From assembly GCA_023423405.1 (NCBI GenBank), contig JAFAFR010000043.1:1-64000 (forward strand): DNA of 64,000 nt, written 5' to 3'. Numbering within the stretch: the stretch's first letter is position 1; each line of letters starts with the position of its first letter. The position numbers and the translations under genes are program-made. Under the pieces are notes generated by a model. That model had not been told where the DNA came from and searched no databases. It was given only the letters and a program-made list of their open reading frames with translations. Shown piece after piece: positions 18,325-27,733 of this stretch. The stretch is from Bacteroidota bacterium. Its GTDB lineage: Bacteria > Bacteroidota > Bacteroidia > Chitinophagales > Chitinophagaceae.

Positions 18325-18363
18325 CAGGAAGAGACCGGCCAGTATGTATTTTTTGGTGTCCAT
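18295..18363 (-). CDS. Possible single-span membrane micropeptide (22 aa)
   Basis: An ATG-TGA frame encodes MDTKKYILAG followed by a leucine-rich stretch ending LWH. This is a textbook short transmembrane peptide with a positively charged N terminus. It overlaps the last 30 bp of the bioF-like gene on the opposite strand and otherwise lies in the 130-bp gap before the penicillin acylase gene. No promoter was identified. A chance frame remains quite possible. Confidence 0.3.
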   Translation of the reverse strand: MDTKKYILAGLFLLLLVICLWH

Positions 18364-18454
18364 ACCCTTATGACGTCAGAACGGCGCCGGGGTTTAGCCA
18401 AGGGATTGTTAAATAGAAATTAGTACTATTTTTAGCCGACTATAAGCATCCGCT

Positions 18455-20914
18455 ATGAGATTTTTGTACCTGGCCCTTTCCGCCATTGTTTGCCTTGGCC
18501 TCATCTTCGTGTTCAATTCCCGCCAGGTATTGCCGGTGCCCCTGGGCAAACTGTTGAGCCCGCAGCATGGCATCTGGCAAAATGCGGAGCCCACCGACCA
18601 GTCTTTCAACGAAGAGATCAGCCTGCCTGCCCTGGAAGGCAGGGTGGACGTGTATTTCGACGAACGCCTGGTGCCGCACGTGTTTGCCGAGAAAGAAGCC
18701 GATCTCTATTTCGTACAGGGATGGCTGCATGCCAAATTCAGGCTCTGGCAGATGGAGTTCCAGACTCATGCGGCAGCCGGCCGGCTCAGCGAGATCCTGG
18801 GCGAAGGGCCCGAAGGCCGCATCCTCGACTACGACCGCAGCATGCGTCGCCTCGGTATGGTGTACGCGGCGGAGCGCTCGGTGGCGGAAACGGAAAAATC
18901 GCCTGCTTCCAAAATGCAGTACGAAGCCTATGCCAATGGCGTTAACGCCTATATTGCGCAACTCAGGGAAAGCCAGTTGCCGGTGGAATACAAAATTCTC
19001 GGTTATACGCCTGAGTTATGGTCGCCCCTAAAGACGGCCCTTTTTCTCAAGTACATGAGCTTTGACCTCGCAGGCGGTGAGGAGGACCTGGCTTTCAGCA
19101 ATGCGCGCAGTTATTTCAACCGTCACGATTTTGAAGAGCTCTTTCCTTTTTTTCCCGATACGCCGCAACCCATCCAACCCAATACGCCGGAATCGCCTTA
19201 CCCTGCGGCCGCAGCGATGGACCTGCATCCACCGGCAACAGCCGATTCGCTTTATTTTAATCATCCCGGTGGCGACAGCCTGAGCAAAGTGCTGCCGTAT
19301 CGCCCCAACCCGGAAAACGGCAGCAACAACTGGGCGGTGGCTGGCAGCAAAACCAAAAGCGGCCGGCCCATTCTGTGCAATGATCCGCACCTGGGACTGA
19401 ACCTGCCTTCGCTCTGGTTCGAGATGCAACTGACCACCCCCGATTTCAGCGCTTATGGTGCTACCTTCCCGGGATCACCCAATGTGATCATTGGATTCAA
19501 CGAGGATATTTCTTTCGGCTTTACCAATGCAGGCAGGGATGTAAAGGATTACTATGAAGTGGCGTTTGAAAACGCCGCCCGCGATGCCTATCGCTTCAAC
19601 GGGGAATGGAAACCCACCACCAAGCGGGTGGAGATCCTGCGCATCAAGGGCAAGCCCGACCTGCTCGATACCGTGGTGTACACCGATATAGGCCCGGTGA
19701 TGTACGACCGGAATTATCCCGCTTCGGATAAGGATGACCGTTCGCTCGCCGTTCGCTGGAAGGCGCATGACCCCAGCAACGACGGACAAACATTCTACGG
19801 GCTCAACCATGCGCACACTTATCAGGAAGCGGTTACTGCTGTCCGTAACCTTAAATGTCCCGGGCAGAACTGCCTGATCGCCACCCGCAGCGGTGATATC
19901 GGCATCTGGCAGCAGGGCGAATTTCCCGCCAAATGGCGCCGCCAGGGCGATTTTGTTATGCCCGGCAGCGACAGTACTTATTTCTGGCGCGGCAATATCC
20001 CGGAAAATGAAAACCCGCACCTGGAAAACCCGGCCAGGGGCTATGTGAGCAGCGCCAACCAGGTTTCGGTCGACAGCAGCTATCCCTATTATACCGGCGA
20101 TATTTTCCCGGTGTACCGCGCCCAAATGGTGAATCGTTATCTTGACACGGCCAGCCAGATCGGAACGGAGGACATGAAGCGCATGCAAACAAGCAACTAC
20201 GTGATCAAGTCGGAACTGGCCCGCGACATCCTGCTGAAGCTGCCCGAAGACCGGCTCGATGCACGTACCAAAAAATATTTCGACATCTACCGCAACTGGA
20301 ACAACCAGGCCGATCCCGATGCGGAAGGCGCCACGGTATTCGACTACTGGTGGAATGCACTGGAAGAAAAAGTGTACAAAGACGAGTTCGGTAAAACAAA
20401 CCTGCCGCTTCCCTGGCCCGGCGAATACGTATTGCTGGATGCGCTGCGCCGCGATTCGGCCTATGCCTGGCTCGACGATATCAATACGCCCGCAAAAGAA
20501 ACCCTCGAAGACAACCTGGTGGCGGCTCTTACAACGGCAGCAGCAGACCTGGATAAACTCGCTGCCGAAAACAGGCTGGCCTGGGCAAAGGCAAAAGACA
20601 CCCGTATCAGGCACCTGCTCAGGGTGGTGGATCCTTTCAGCAGGTTGCATGTGCCGGTTGGGGGCGGCAAGGGCATCATCAACGCCGCTGGTCCCGATCA
20701 CGGCCCCAGCTGGCGCATGATCGTACAGATGACCGATGATATGGAAGCGTATGGGATCTATCCCGGCGGACAAAGCGGCAATCCCGGCAGCCGTTTTTAC
20801 GACAATGCCATCGACGACTGGGCCGCCGGAAAATATTACCGGCTCTGGATGATGAAAGACTCGGAGAAAGAAGACGGCCGCATCCGGTGGACCATGCATT
20901 TCAGAAAAGCTTAA
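18455..20914 (+). CDS. Penicillin acylase family Ntn-hydrolase
   Basis: This 819-residue exported enzyme of peptidase family S45 hydrolyses amide bonds such as those of N-acyl homoserine lactones, beta-lactams or other acyl amides. An N-terminal hydrophobic signal or anchor covers about residues 3-20. The autocatalytic processing site is visible as NGS-NNWAV: Ser290 would become the first residue of the beta chain and the nucleophile. GGQSGNPGSRFYDN near the C terminus is also typical. The membrane-protein gene at 20935 follows after 20 bp. The substrate is unknown. Confidence 0.9.
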   Translation: MRFLYLALSAIVCLGLIFVFNSRQVLPVPLGKLLSPQHGIWQNAEPTDQSFNEEISLPALEGRVDVYFDERLVPHVFAEKEADLYFVQGWLHAKFRLWQMEFQTHAAAGRLSEILGEGPEGRILDYDRSMRRLGMVYAAERSVAETEKSPASKMQYEAYANGVNAYIAQLRESQLPVEYKILGYTPELWSPLKTALFLKYMSFDLAGGEEDLAFSNARSYFNRHDFEELFPFFPDTPQPIQPNTPESPYPAAAAMDLHPPATADSLYFNHPGGDSLSKVLPYRPNPENGSNNWAVAGSKTKSGRPILCNDPHLGLNLPSLWFEMQLTTPDFSAYGATFPGSPNVIIGFNEDISFGFTNAGRDVKDYYEVAFENAARDAYRFNGEWKPTTKRVEILRIKGKPDLLDTVVYTDIGPVMYDRNYPASDKDDRSLAVRWKAHDPSNDGQTFYGLNHAHTYQEAVTAVRNLKCPGQNCLIATRSGDIGIWQQGEFPAKWRRQGDFVMPGSDSTYFWRGNIPENENPHLENPARGYVSSANQVSVDSSYPYYTGDIFPVYRAQMVNRYLDTASQIGTEDMKRMQTSNYVIKSELARDILLKLPEDRLDARTKKYFDIYRNWNNQADPDAEGATVFDYWWNALEEKVYKDEFGKTNLPLPWPGEYVLLDALRRDSAYAWLDDINTPAKETLEDNLVAALTTAAADLDKLAAENRLAWAKAKDTRIRHLLRVVDPFSRLHVPVGGGKGIINAAGPDHGPSWRMIVQMTDDMEAYGIYPGGQSGNPGSRFYDNAIDDWAAGKYYRLWMMKDSEKEDGRIRWTMHFRKA

Positions 20915-20934
20915 CCCCCCTTCAAGAAAAATTC

Positions 20935-21276
20935 ATGAAAATTTTTGTATCCATCATACTGACAGCCATATTGTCTTTCGCCCTGTCTATCTTTTTTCCC
21001 TGGTGGAGCATTGCGCTGGCGGCTTTTGCCGTGGCTTTTTCCATTCCGCAGGCGCCCTGGAAATCGCTGCTCTGCGGCTTTGTTGGCGTATTCCTTCTCT
21101 GGACCATCCTGGCCTGGTGGATCAATATGGCAAACGACGACTTGCTGGCGAACAAAATTTCTGTGATCCTGTTGAAGAAAGAGTCCTCCGGTCTCCTGAT
21201 CCTGGTAAGCGGATTGATCGGCGGACTGGTGGGTGGCGCCGCGGCCCTCACCGGTAGTTTTGCCAGAAAACTTTGA
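20935..21276 (+). CDS. Small integral membrane protein of unknown function
   Basis: The 113-residue protein has about three to four hydrophobic segments (for example residues 4-30, 35-58 and 80-105) with a charged KKESSG turn. The start at 20935 puts the first transmembrane segment at the N terminus; a longer frame upstream would overlap the penicillin acylase gene. It lies 20 bp after the acylase gene and its stop codon is 5 bp before the DUF5686 start, so all three are probably co-transcribed. I do not recognise a family. Confidence 0.7.
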   Translation: MKIFVSIILTAILSFALSIFFPWWSIALAAFAVAFSIPQAPWKSLLCGFVGVFLLWTILAWWINMANDDLLANKISVILLKKESSGLLILVSGLIGGLVGGAAALTGSFARKL

Positions 21277-21281
21277 ATGGA

Positions 21282-23747
21282 ATGATCCGGTTTTTTTTCC
21301 TGCTGCTGTTACTGGCGGCCAGCGCTTCTACTGCACTGGCCGGTATGGTGAACGGTTATATAAAAGACGAAAAGGGCAATCCTGTTCCCTATGCATCGGT
21401 CTATGTAAAAAATGGCCGGCAGGGAACCACGTCGGGCCAAAATGGTTTTTTCCAGTTATCACTGCCCGAAGGAAAATATATTTTAGTGGCTCACCATGTG
21501 GGCTATGCGAAATCGGAAAAGGAAATAACGATCGATGGCGCCGATACCCGTATTGATTTCCTGCTGGTCCGCCAGCAGGTGGTGCTGCAGGAAGTGGTGG
21601 TGAAAGCCGGTGCAGAAGATCCAGCGTATGAGATCATCCGCAACGCTATTAAGAAAAGAAAAGACCACCTCGAAGAACTTTCCCATTTCAGCAGCGAAGT
21701 GTATACCCGCGAACAATTACAGTTGCGGGACTTCCCCAAAAAATTCATGGGTCAGAAAGTGGATTTCGAGGACGGCGATACCAGTAAGAAAAAGATCCTT
21801 TATCTCTCCGAATCCGTAGCCCGCTATTCCGTGCGGCCACCCAACCGTACGAAGATCGAAGTGTTGTCGACCCGCGTCAGCGGAAGCAGCAATTCCTTTG
21901 GCTTCAGCCTGCCCCGGATCGTGAATTTTTACGAGAACAGCATTGTGGCGGAGGGACTGAATGCCCGTGGGTTCATTTCTCCCATATCGGACAACGCCCT
22001 CCGGTTCTACCGTTACAAATACGAAGGCAGCTTTGTGGAAGATGGGGTGGAAGTGAACCGCATACAGGTCATTCCCAAAAGAAAATACGAGCCATTGTTT
22101 TCCGGTCATATCATGATCACGGAAAACAGTTGGCGCATTCACAGCCTGCAGTTGCAGTTGCTGAAAACCTCGCAGATGGAATTGCTGGATACGCTTAAGA
22201 TAGAACAATTGTATGCGCCCTTTAACGAAGGCGCCTGGGTGATCAGGAACCAGGTGTTGTATCCCGCCGTGAAGATCTTCGGCTTTGATGCATTTGGATC
22301 GGCGGTGACGGTCTATTCCAAGTTCGACCTGGACGCCGATTTCCCGCCGAAATTCTTCGACAATACGGTGATGAAATACCAGGCAGGTTCCAACAAAAAG
22401 GACAACAGCTATTGGGATTCGGTTCGCCCACTTCCCCTCCAGCCCGACGAGATCCTCGATTTCCACCGGAAAGACAGCCTGGAAAAACTGCGGCAGAGCC
22501 CGGCCTACCTCGATTCGCTTGATCGGGTCCGCAATAAATTTTCTCCCCTTGCCCTGCTCTTTACCGGCGAAAGCATATCGCGGCAGAAAACAAGATCAAC
22601 CTACAATTTCAGCCCGCTGATCAGCGCCGTTTCTTTCAACACGGTGGAAGGCTGGGTGGTGAATCCATCGGTAAGCTGGAGCCATCGCTCCGACAGCAGC
22701 GATTATAGCCGGGCGACCACCTTGCAGGCGCAGGCCCGGTATGGATTCAGCAGCCGTCATTTTTACGGGCAGCTCAATGGCAGTTATCCGCTGGGTAAGA
22801 AAAAGGGTGGCACCCTGCATGCGGGATTTGGAAAAAATGTTTTCCAGTTCAACAATCTTAACCCCATCACGCCATTGATGAACAGTTTCAGCAGCCTGAT
22901 CTGGGAAAGCAATTATATGAAGCTCTACGAAGCCTGGACTGCCGGCGCCAGCTATACGACGGCGCTGGGAAAAGGATTCCGTGTTTCGGGCGGCTTCCAG
23001 TTCCAGGCACGCAGTCCGCTCGACAATACCACCGACTTCAGCTGGCGCAATGTGAAGGACAAAACGTATACGCCCAACTATCCGGCGCCGGCCGGCGAAA
23101 CGCCCATGCCCAAACACGAGGCTTCTTATTTTACGGCCACACTCAGTTGGCGGCCCGGTGAAAAATACATCGAGTTCCCCGATCGTACCATTGGCCTGGG
23201 TTCCAAATATCCCACCCTGGCCCTTAACCTTACCAAGGCAGTTGAAGGCCTTTTCGGCAGCGATGTGGATTATTTCAAATGGCGGCTCAGCATCCAGGAC
23301 GAAGCGAATTTCAAACTGGCCGGGCAGCTTCATTACCGCTTTGCCACAGGTGGTTTCCTGCAAAACAAAGCAGCCCAAATACCCGATTACTGGCACCCCT
23401 ACGGCAACCAGGTGGTGTTTGCGACGCCTTATCTTTCCAGTTTCCAGGCCATGCCCTACTATGCCTACAGCAATGCTGCCAAAATCTGGGGCGAAGGCCA
23501 CCTGGAACAGCATTTCAACGGCATGCTCACCAACAAGATCCCCGGTTTCCGCAAACTTAACTGGTACCTCGTGGGAGGCGCCCACGCTTACTGGACGGAT
23601 GGCGGACGCCATTACGAGGAGCTGAGCCTGGGCCTGGAAAATATCTTCAAAATCATTCGTACCGACCTGGTATGGGCCTTTGACCAGGGAAGCTTCCGGG
23701 CTGCCTATTTCAGATTATCCATCCAGGGCATTGCGGGCGGAAATTAA
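21282..23747 (+). CDS. DUF5686-family outer-membrane protein with carboxypeptidase-regulatory-like domain
   Basis: The 821-residue protein has a signal peptide ending about residue 20. A carboxypeptidase-regulatory-like domain follows (about 21-100, KDEKGNPVPYASVYVKNGRQ), then a long beta-rich region typical of DUF5686 outer-membrane barrels. The C terminus, AYFRLSIQGIAGGN, does not end in phenylalanine. ATG 21282 was chosen; a TTG at 21273 overlaps the preceding stop codon. It has no TonB plug, so it is not a classic TonB receptor. Its function is unknown. Confidence 0.82.
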   Translation: MIRFFFLLLLLAASASTALAGMVNGYIKDEKGNPVPYASVYVKNGRQGTTSGQNGFFQLSLPEGKYILVAHHVGYAKSEKEITIDGADTRIDFLLVRQQVVLQEVVVKAGAEDPAYEIIRNAIKKRKDHLEELSHFSSEVYTREQLQLRDFPKKFMGQKVDFEDGDTSKKKILYLSESVARYSVRPPNRTKIEVLSTRVSGSSNSFGFSLPRIVNFYENSIVAEGLNARGFISPISDNALRFYRYKYEGSFVEDGVEVNRIQVIPKRKYEPLFSGHIMITENSWRIHSLQLQLLKTSQMELLDTLKIEQLYAPFNEGAWVIRNQVLYPAVKIFGFDAFGSAVTVYSKFDLDADFPPKFFDNTVMKYQAGSNKKDNSYWDSVRPLPLQPDEILDFHRKDSLEKLRQSPAYLDSLDRVRNKFSPLALLFTGESISRQKTRSTYNFSPLISAVSFNTVEGWVVNPSVSWSHRSDSSDYSRATTLQAQARYGFSSRHFYGQLNGSYPLGKKKGGTLHAGFGKNVFQFNNLNPITPLMNSFSSLIWESNYMKLYEAWTAGASYTTALGKGFRVSGGFQFQARSPLDNTTDFSWRNVKDKTYTPNYPAPAGETPMPKHEASYFTATLSWRPGEKYIEFPDRTIGLGSKYPTLALNLTKAVEGLFGSDVDYFKWRLSIQDEANFKLAGQLHYRFATGGFLQNKAAQIPDYWHPYGNQVVFATPYLSSFQAMPYYAYSNAAKIWGEGHLEQHFNGMLTNKIPGFRKLNWYLVGGAHAYWTDGGRHYEELSLGLENIFKIIRTDLVWAFDQGSFRAAYFRLSIQGIAGGN

Positions 23748-23759
23748 TGCCTACCTTTG
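23730..23759 (+). promoter_or_regulatory. Promoter of the trhO gene
   Basis: TACCTTTG at 23752-23759 matches the -7 consensus. ATTG at 23730-23733 is a -33-like box at an 18-bp spacing, lying inside the end of the DUF5686 gene. The gene start is 51 bp further on. Confidence 0.55.
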
Positions 23760-23810
23760 CGCCGTTTACAGAAATTTTGTTCACCAGGCAAGTGTCCTTA
23801 AAATTTCCCT

Positions 23811-24881
23811 ATGGCAGTATTGCACAATCGTGTCTCCCAGGAGGAGCTGAAGAAAAAGTTATTGGAAGAAACCGATCCCCGCACCACCATTTCCTTCTAT
23901 CAGTATTTTCACATCGACCAGCCCCAGGTTTTCCGGGATGAGCTGTACGTGAAGCTCCATGCCCTGAAAGTTTTTGGCCGGGTATATGTTGCGGCGGAAG
24001 GTATCAATGCACAGATCAGTGTTCCCGGCCATAACCTGGATGCATTCCGCGCCGTGCTCGACGAATACGAAGCGCTGCGCGGCATCCGCCTCAACATTGC
24101 GGTAGACGACGGCAAATCTTTTTGGGTGCTGAAAATAAAATTGCGCGATAAGATAGTGGCCGATGGCATCGATGATCCCGGTTTCGACATGCGGCAGAAA
24201 GGGAAATACGTAGATGCGGAAACCTTCAACCGGCTGACCGATGATCCTGGTACGGTAGTGATCGATATGCGCAACCACTACGAATACGAAGTGGGTCATT
24301 TCGACAAGGCTATAGAAGTGCCCAGCGATACTTTCCGCGAGCAGTTGCCCATGGCAGCGGATATGATGGACCCGCACCGCGATAAGAACATCATCATGTA
24401 CTGCACAGGCGGTATCCGCTGCGAAAAGGCAAGTGCGTATATGCTTCACCGTGGGTTTAAAAATGTGTACCATCTTGAAGGCGGCGTTATCCACTATGCC
24501 AACACCGTGAAGGAAAAAGGACTTCCGAATAAATTCAGGGGTAAGAATTTTGTTTTTGACAATCGCCTGGGAGAAAGGATCAGCGATGAAGTGATCGCAC
24601 GCTGCCACCAGTGCGGCAAACCTGCCGACACCCATACCAATTGCCGCAATGAGGGTTGCCACCTGCTTTTCATCCAGTGCGAGGCCTGCGCCGCCGCCTA
24701 CGATGGTTGCTGCAGCTCCGAATGCCGGGAGGTGGTGCAGCTTCCGAAAGAAGAACAACAATTGATACGCAAGGGAATACACAAGGAAAGGAATGTTTTT
24801 AACAAGTCGCGCTCGCGTGTTAGGCCCCTTTTGAACAAGGGGAAAATACCCCCTCCAAACGGGGATTCTGACCTTGTTTAG
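23811..24881 (+). CDS. trhO: tRNA uridine(34) hydroxylase, rhodanese family (TrhO/YceA)
   Basis: This 356-residue protein fits oxygen-dependent tRNA uridine-34 hydroxylases, which start 5-hydroxyuridine modification of the wobble base. The N-terminal acylphosphatase-like domain includes GRVYVAAEGINAQISVPG. The rhodanese domain has its catalytic cysteine in MYCTGGIRCEKAS at about residue 197. The C terminus holds a cysteine cluster (CHQCG, CRNEGCH, CEAC, CCSSEC) and a VFNKSRSRVRP tail. The chosen ATG gives a family-length protein. Confidence 0.92.
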   Translation: MAVLHNRVSQEELKKKLLEETDPRTTISFYQYFHIDQPQVFRDELYVKLHALKVFGRVYVAAEGINAQISVPGHNLDAFRAVLDEYEALRGIRLNIAVDDGKSFWVLKIKLRDKIVADGIDDPGFDMRQKGKYVDAETFNRLTDDPGTVVIDMRNHYEYEVGHFDKAIEVPSDTFREQLPMAADMMDPHRDKNIIMYCTGGIRCEKASAYMLHRGFKNVYHLEGGVIHYANTVKEKGLPNKFRGKNFVFDNRLGERISDEVIARCHQCGKPADTHTNCRNEGCHLLFIQCEACAAAYDGCCSSECREVVQLPKEEQQLIRKGIHKERNVFNKSRSRVRPLLNKGKIPPPNGDSDLV

Positions 24882-24934
24882 GGCCTGCTGTTGTTGGTAT
24901 TTTTGGTGCATGAAAAGAAACCTCTTTGCTCACC

Positions 24935-25507
24935 ATGAAACCAAGCAGTATGAAAAAGACATCCGCCAACTTCGCAGCAGGCCTCCTGATAGCAGGCACT
25001 TTATTTACAGGAACTGCACTGGCACAAAAAGATTTTGCCGCCCTGCATGCCAAACAATATGAGAAAGCCAACCCGGCATTGCTTTCCCTTTCTATGTACG
25101 ATGAAGAAAAAGATGCCGCCAGTACCGGCAACAGCATGGCTTTTCTGAATACCAAACTGGCAAAAAAATTCAAACAACGTTTCCCGGCAGCGCAACTGGC
25201 CACCTGGTATCCCGACGGCAATATCACCCGTTTCTATTTTGTGCAGGACAACCAGATCAGCCGCGCCGCTATGTCCAAACACGGGAATATCCTGTACAGC
25301 ATCCGGTATTATGAAGCCGATCTGTTACCTGCCGAGGTACTGAACGACATTCGCAGCTTCTACAAAGGCTATCGTGCAGAACAGGTAACCGAAATTTCCC
25401 TGCCGGACCGCAAAGTTTACCTGGTCAATATCAAAGGCATCGACGACTGGCTGCAACTGCGCTATATGGACGAAGAAATCACTGAACTTGGACGGTTCAC
25501 CTATTGA
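24935..25507 (+). CDS. Secreted PepSY-like protein of unknown function
   Basis: The 190-residue protein has a clear signal peptide ending near TALAQ. The mature part contains the pattern FPAAQLATWYPDGNITRFYF, which resembles the PepSY-like/BLIP-type repeats (DUF2874 style) found in periplasmic Bacteroidota proteins. ATG 24950 is an equally good start, because its MKKTSANF gives a more canonical signal peptide. It stands alone between trhO and mutS2. Confidence 0.7.
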   Translation: MKPSSMKKTSANFAAGLLIAGTLFTGTALAQKDFAALHAKQYEKANPALLSLSMYDEEKDAASTGNSMAFLNTKLAKKFKQRFPAAQLATWYPDGNITRFYFVQDNQISRAAMSKHGNILYSIRYYEADLLPAEVLNDIRSFYKGYRAEQVTEISLPDRKVYLVNIKGIDDWLQLRYMDEEITELGRFTY

Positions 25508-25528
25508 CACCTCTAAACCCGGGCCTCC

Positions 25529-25556
25529 TCACCCGTCGGGTACGCCCGACGGGTGA
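25529..25556. terminator. 12-bp perfect hairpin upstream of mutS2
   Basis: TCACCCGTCGGG pairs fully with CCCGACGGGTGA around a TACG loop. It lies 22 bp after the PepSY-like gene and 7 bp before the mutS2 -7 box. There is no T tract, so it may be a factor-assisted terminator, an mRNA 3'-end stabiliser or a protein-binding palindrome. Confidence 0.6.
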
Positions 25557-25562
25557 ATGCCT

Positions 25563-25570
25563 TAACTTTG
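25563..25570 (+). promoter_or_regulatory. -7 promoter box of mutS2
   Basis: TAACTTTG matches TAnnTTTG. It ends only 10 bp before the mutS2 ATG, so the leader would be just a few bases long. The expected -33 position falls within the hairpin at 25529-25556, where no TTTG is seen. Confidence 0.45.
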
Positions 25571-25580
25571 TGCCCATTGT

Positions 25581-27692
25581 ATGAAACTATTTCCCGAATC
25601 TGCAGGGGTACAACTGGAATTTGAAAAGATCAAGGCCCTGCTTGAACTGCATTGTAAAACAGAATATGCCCGGTTGAAAGCCAGGGAATTACGCATCCAT
25701 ACCCGCTTGCCTTTTATTGAGCTGGCGCTCCGCCAAAGCCATGAGTACCGCCAGCTCCTGCGGCATTCGGTTTATTTTCCCAACGATTTTATCCTCAACC
25801 TCGGCAAGGACATCAAGCTGCTGGGCATACCCGGCGCGGTGATGGCAGGCGAGCAACTGGTGCAGCTCCGCAAGCTGGCCGAAAATATCCAGCACATTTT
25901 CCGCTGGTTCGACAGTGAAAGGAGGCTGGCCAATCCCGGCCTGGCCGACGTGATCAGGGATACCTATTATGAAAAGACCATCCGCGAATTGATAGAGTCG
26001 GTGGTGGACGACCAGGGCCAGGTGCTGGACAGCGCCAGCGAAGACCTGCGGCGCATCCGCCTCAGCCTGTATAAAAAACGGATGGACCTGCGTCGCGCCT
26101 TTGAAAAAGTGGTTTCGCGCCTCAGCAAACAGGGCTATCTCGCCGATATTGAAGAATCCTTTCTCAATGGCAGGCGGGTGCTGGCCGTTTTTGCCGAACA
26201 GAAAAGAATGATCAAAGGCATCCTGCACGGCGAAAGCGATACCCGGAAAACCGCTTTCATTGAGCCGGAAGAAACCATTGAGCTCAACAACGACGTGTAC
26301 TCTCTCGAGAACGAAGAAAGGAGAGAGGTGTACCGCATATTAAAAGAGCTCACCGCTCAACTCAGCGTATATGCATCGCTGTTAAAAACCTATCTCGATA
26401 TCACCGGTGAGTTCGATTTTATCCGCGCCAAGGCCCACTTTGCGGAAGAATACAACGGCGAGTACCCGGTGGTGCAGGACAAGGCCATGATCCACCTGGT
26501 GAATGCCTATCACCCGCTGCTGCTCATTTACAACCAGCGGCTGCAGAAACCCACCATCCCGGTTTCGTTGACCCTCGATGATAAGAACCGCATACTGGTG
26601 ATCAGCGGTCCCAACGCAGGCGGTAAAACCGTTACCATGAAAACGGTGGGCCTCAACCAACTGATGGTGCAGAGCGGCCTGCTGGTGCCCGTTCACCCTG
26701 CCTCCCAGTTCGGCATCTTCCGCCAATTGATGATCCATATCGGCGACACGCAGAGCATTGAATTTGAGCTCAGCACCTACAGCTCGCACCTGCGCCACAT
26801 GAAACATTTCATGGAAACGGCCAACGGCAAAACCCTTTTCTTCATCGACGAATTGGGCAGCGGCTCCGATCCCAACCTGGGTGGCGCCTTTGCCGAAGTG
26901 ATCATGGAAGAGCTGGCCCATAAGCACGCCATGGGCATTGTAACCACCCACTACCTCAACCTCAAGGTGATGGCCAATAAAACCCCCGGCATCATCAACG
27001 GGGCCATGGCTTTCGACGAAGAGAGCCTGTCGCCGCTGTACAAGCTGATCATCGGCAAACCCGGAAGCTCCTACACTTTTTCCATCGCAGAAAGGATTGG
27101 TCTCGACAAAAAACTCATCAACCGCGCCCGCCAGTTGGTGGACGAAAATCATTTCAGCCTGGATAAATTGCTGAACCGTACAGAACAGGACCTGCGGGAG
27201 TTGGAGAAAAAAGAAAAGGAACTGCACCAACTGGTAAGAGAAAATGAAAAGCTCAAAAAGGAAATGGAGCAGGTGCTGAACCGCGAAAAACACCGCCAGC
27301 AGGTAGAGCTCCTGAAACAGCAGAACCAGGTCACGGAGGACCGGATCGCTTACCTGAAGGATATGGACCGCAAACTGAAGCAGATCCTGGTAGAATGGAA
27401 AAAAAGCGAAGACAAGGAAAAAGTGGTTCGTGAAATTGCAGCCCTCTTATTCAAAAAGGACGAAGGAAAAGTGGTCAATAAGCTGCAGAAAAAGATCAAC
27501 TCAAAATTCGACGAAGTGGGCGGTGAGATCGCTGTGGGCATGAAAGTAAAAATGAAACGCAACCACCAGGTGGGCGAAGTGATTGAGATCAGGGGTAAGC
27601 GCGCGGTGGTGAAAATAGGGCTGCTTCCCATGCAGGTAGACCTTAAGGACCTGGTTGTAGTGAAGGAAAAACCAGCACAGCCGGCTTCCTGA
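25581..27692 (+). CDS. mutS2: MutS2-family ATPase lacking the Smr nuclease domain
   Basis: The 703-residue protein has the MutS core and clamp helices. Its ABC-type ATPase shows Walker A GPNAGGKTVTMKT (about residues 343-355) and Walker B FFIDELGSGSDPNLGG (about 420-435). A long charged coiled coil (about 520-630) is followed by a small basic KOW-like segment, VKMKRNHQVGEVIEIRGKR. The protein stops there, whereas typical MutS2 of about 780 residues continues into a C-terminal Smr endonuclease domain. It may act on branched DNA or collided ribosomes without intrinsic cleavage. Confidence 0.9.
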   Translation: MKLFPESAGVQLEFEKIKALLELHCKTEYARLKARELRIHTRLPFIELALRQSHEYRQLLRHSVYFPNDFILNLGKDIKLLGIPGAVMAGEQLVQLRKLAENIQHIFRWFDSERRLANPGLADVIRDTYYEKTIRELIESVVDDQGQVLDSASEDLRRIRLSLYKKRMDLRRAFEKVVSRLSKQGYLADIEESFLNGRRVLAVFAEQKRMIKGILHGESDTRKTAFIEPEETIELNNDVYSLENEERREVYRILKELTAQLSVYASLLKTYLDITGEFDFIRAKAHFAEEYNGEYPVVQDKAMIHLVNAYHPLLLIYNQRLQKPTIPVSLTLDDKNRILVISGPNAGGKTVTMKTVGLNQLMVQSGLLVPVHPASQFGIFRQLMIHIGDTQSIEFELSTYSSHLRHMKHFMETANGKTLFFIDELGSGSDPNLGGAFAEVIMEELAHKHAMGIVTTHYLNLKVMANKTPGIINGAMAFDEESLSPLYKLIIGKPGSSYTFSIAERIGLDKKLINRARQLVDENHFSLDKLLNRTEQDLRELEKKEKELHQLVRENEKLKKEMEQVLNREKHRQQVELLKQQNQVTEDRIAYLKDMDRKLKQILVEWKKSEDKEKVVREIAALLFKKDEGKVVNKLQKKINSKFDEVGGEIAVGMKVKMKRNHQVGEVIEIRGKRAVVKIGLLPMQVDLKDLVVVKEKPAQPAS

Positions 27693-27733
27693 ACAGGGCC
27701 GGCAGAACGGGATAGCCGTAAAACAACACGCTG

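Noticed and set aside
19475..20899. Long minus-strand open frame opposite the penicillin acylase gene
   Set aside because: It has no recognisable domain and is fully explained as a shadow of the plus-strand gene with its clear Ser290 processing site.
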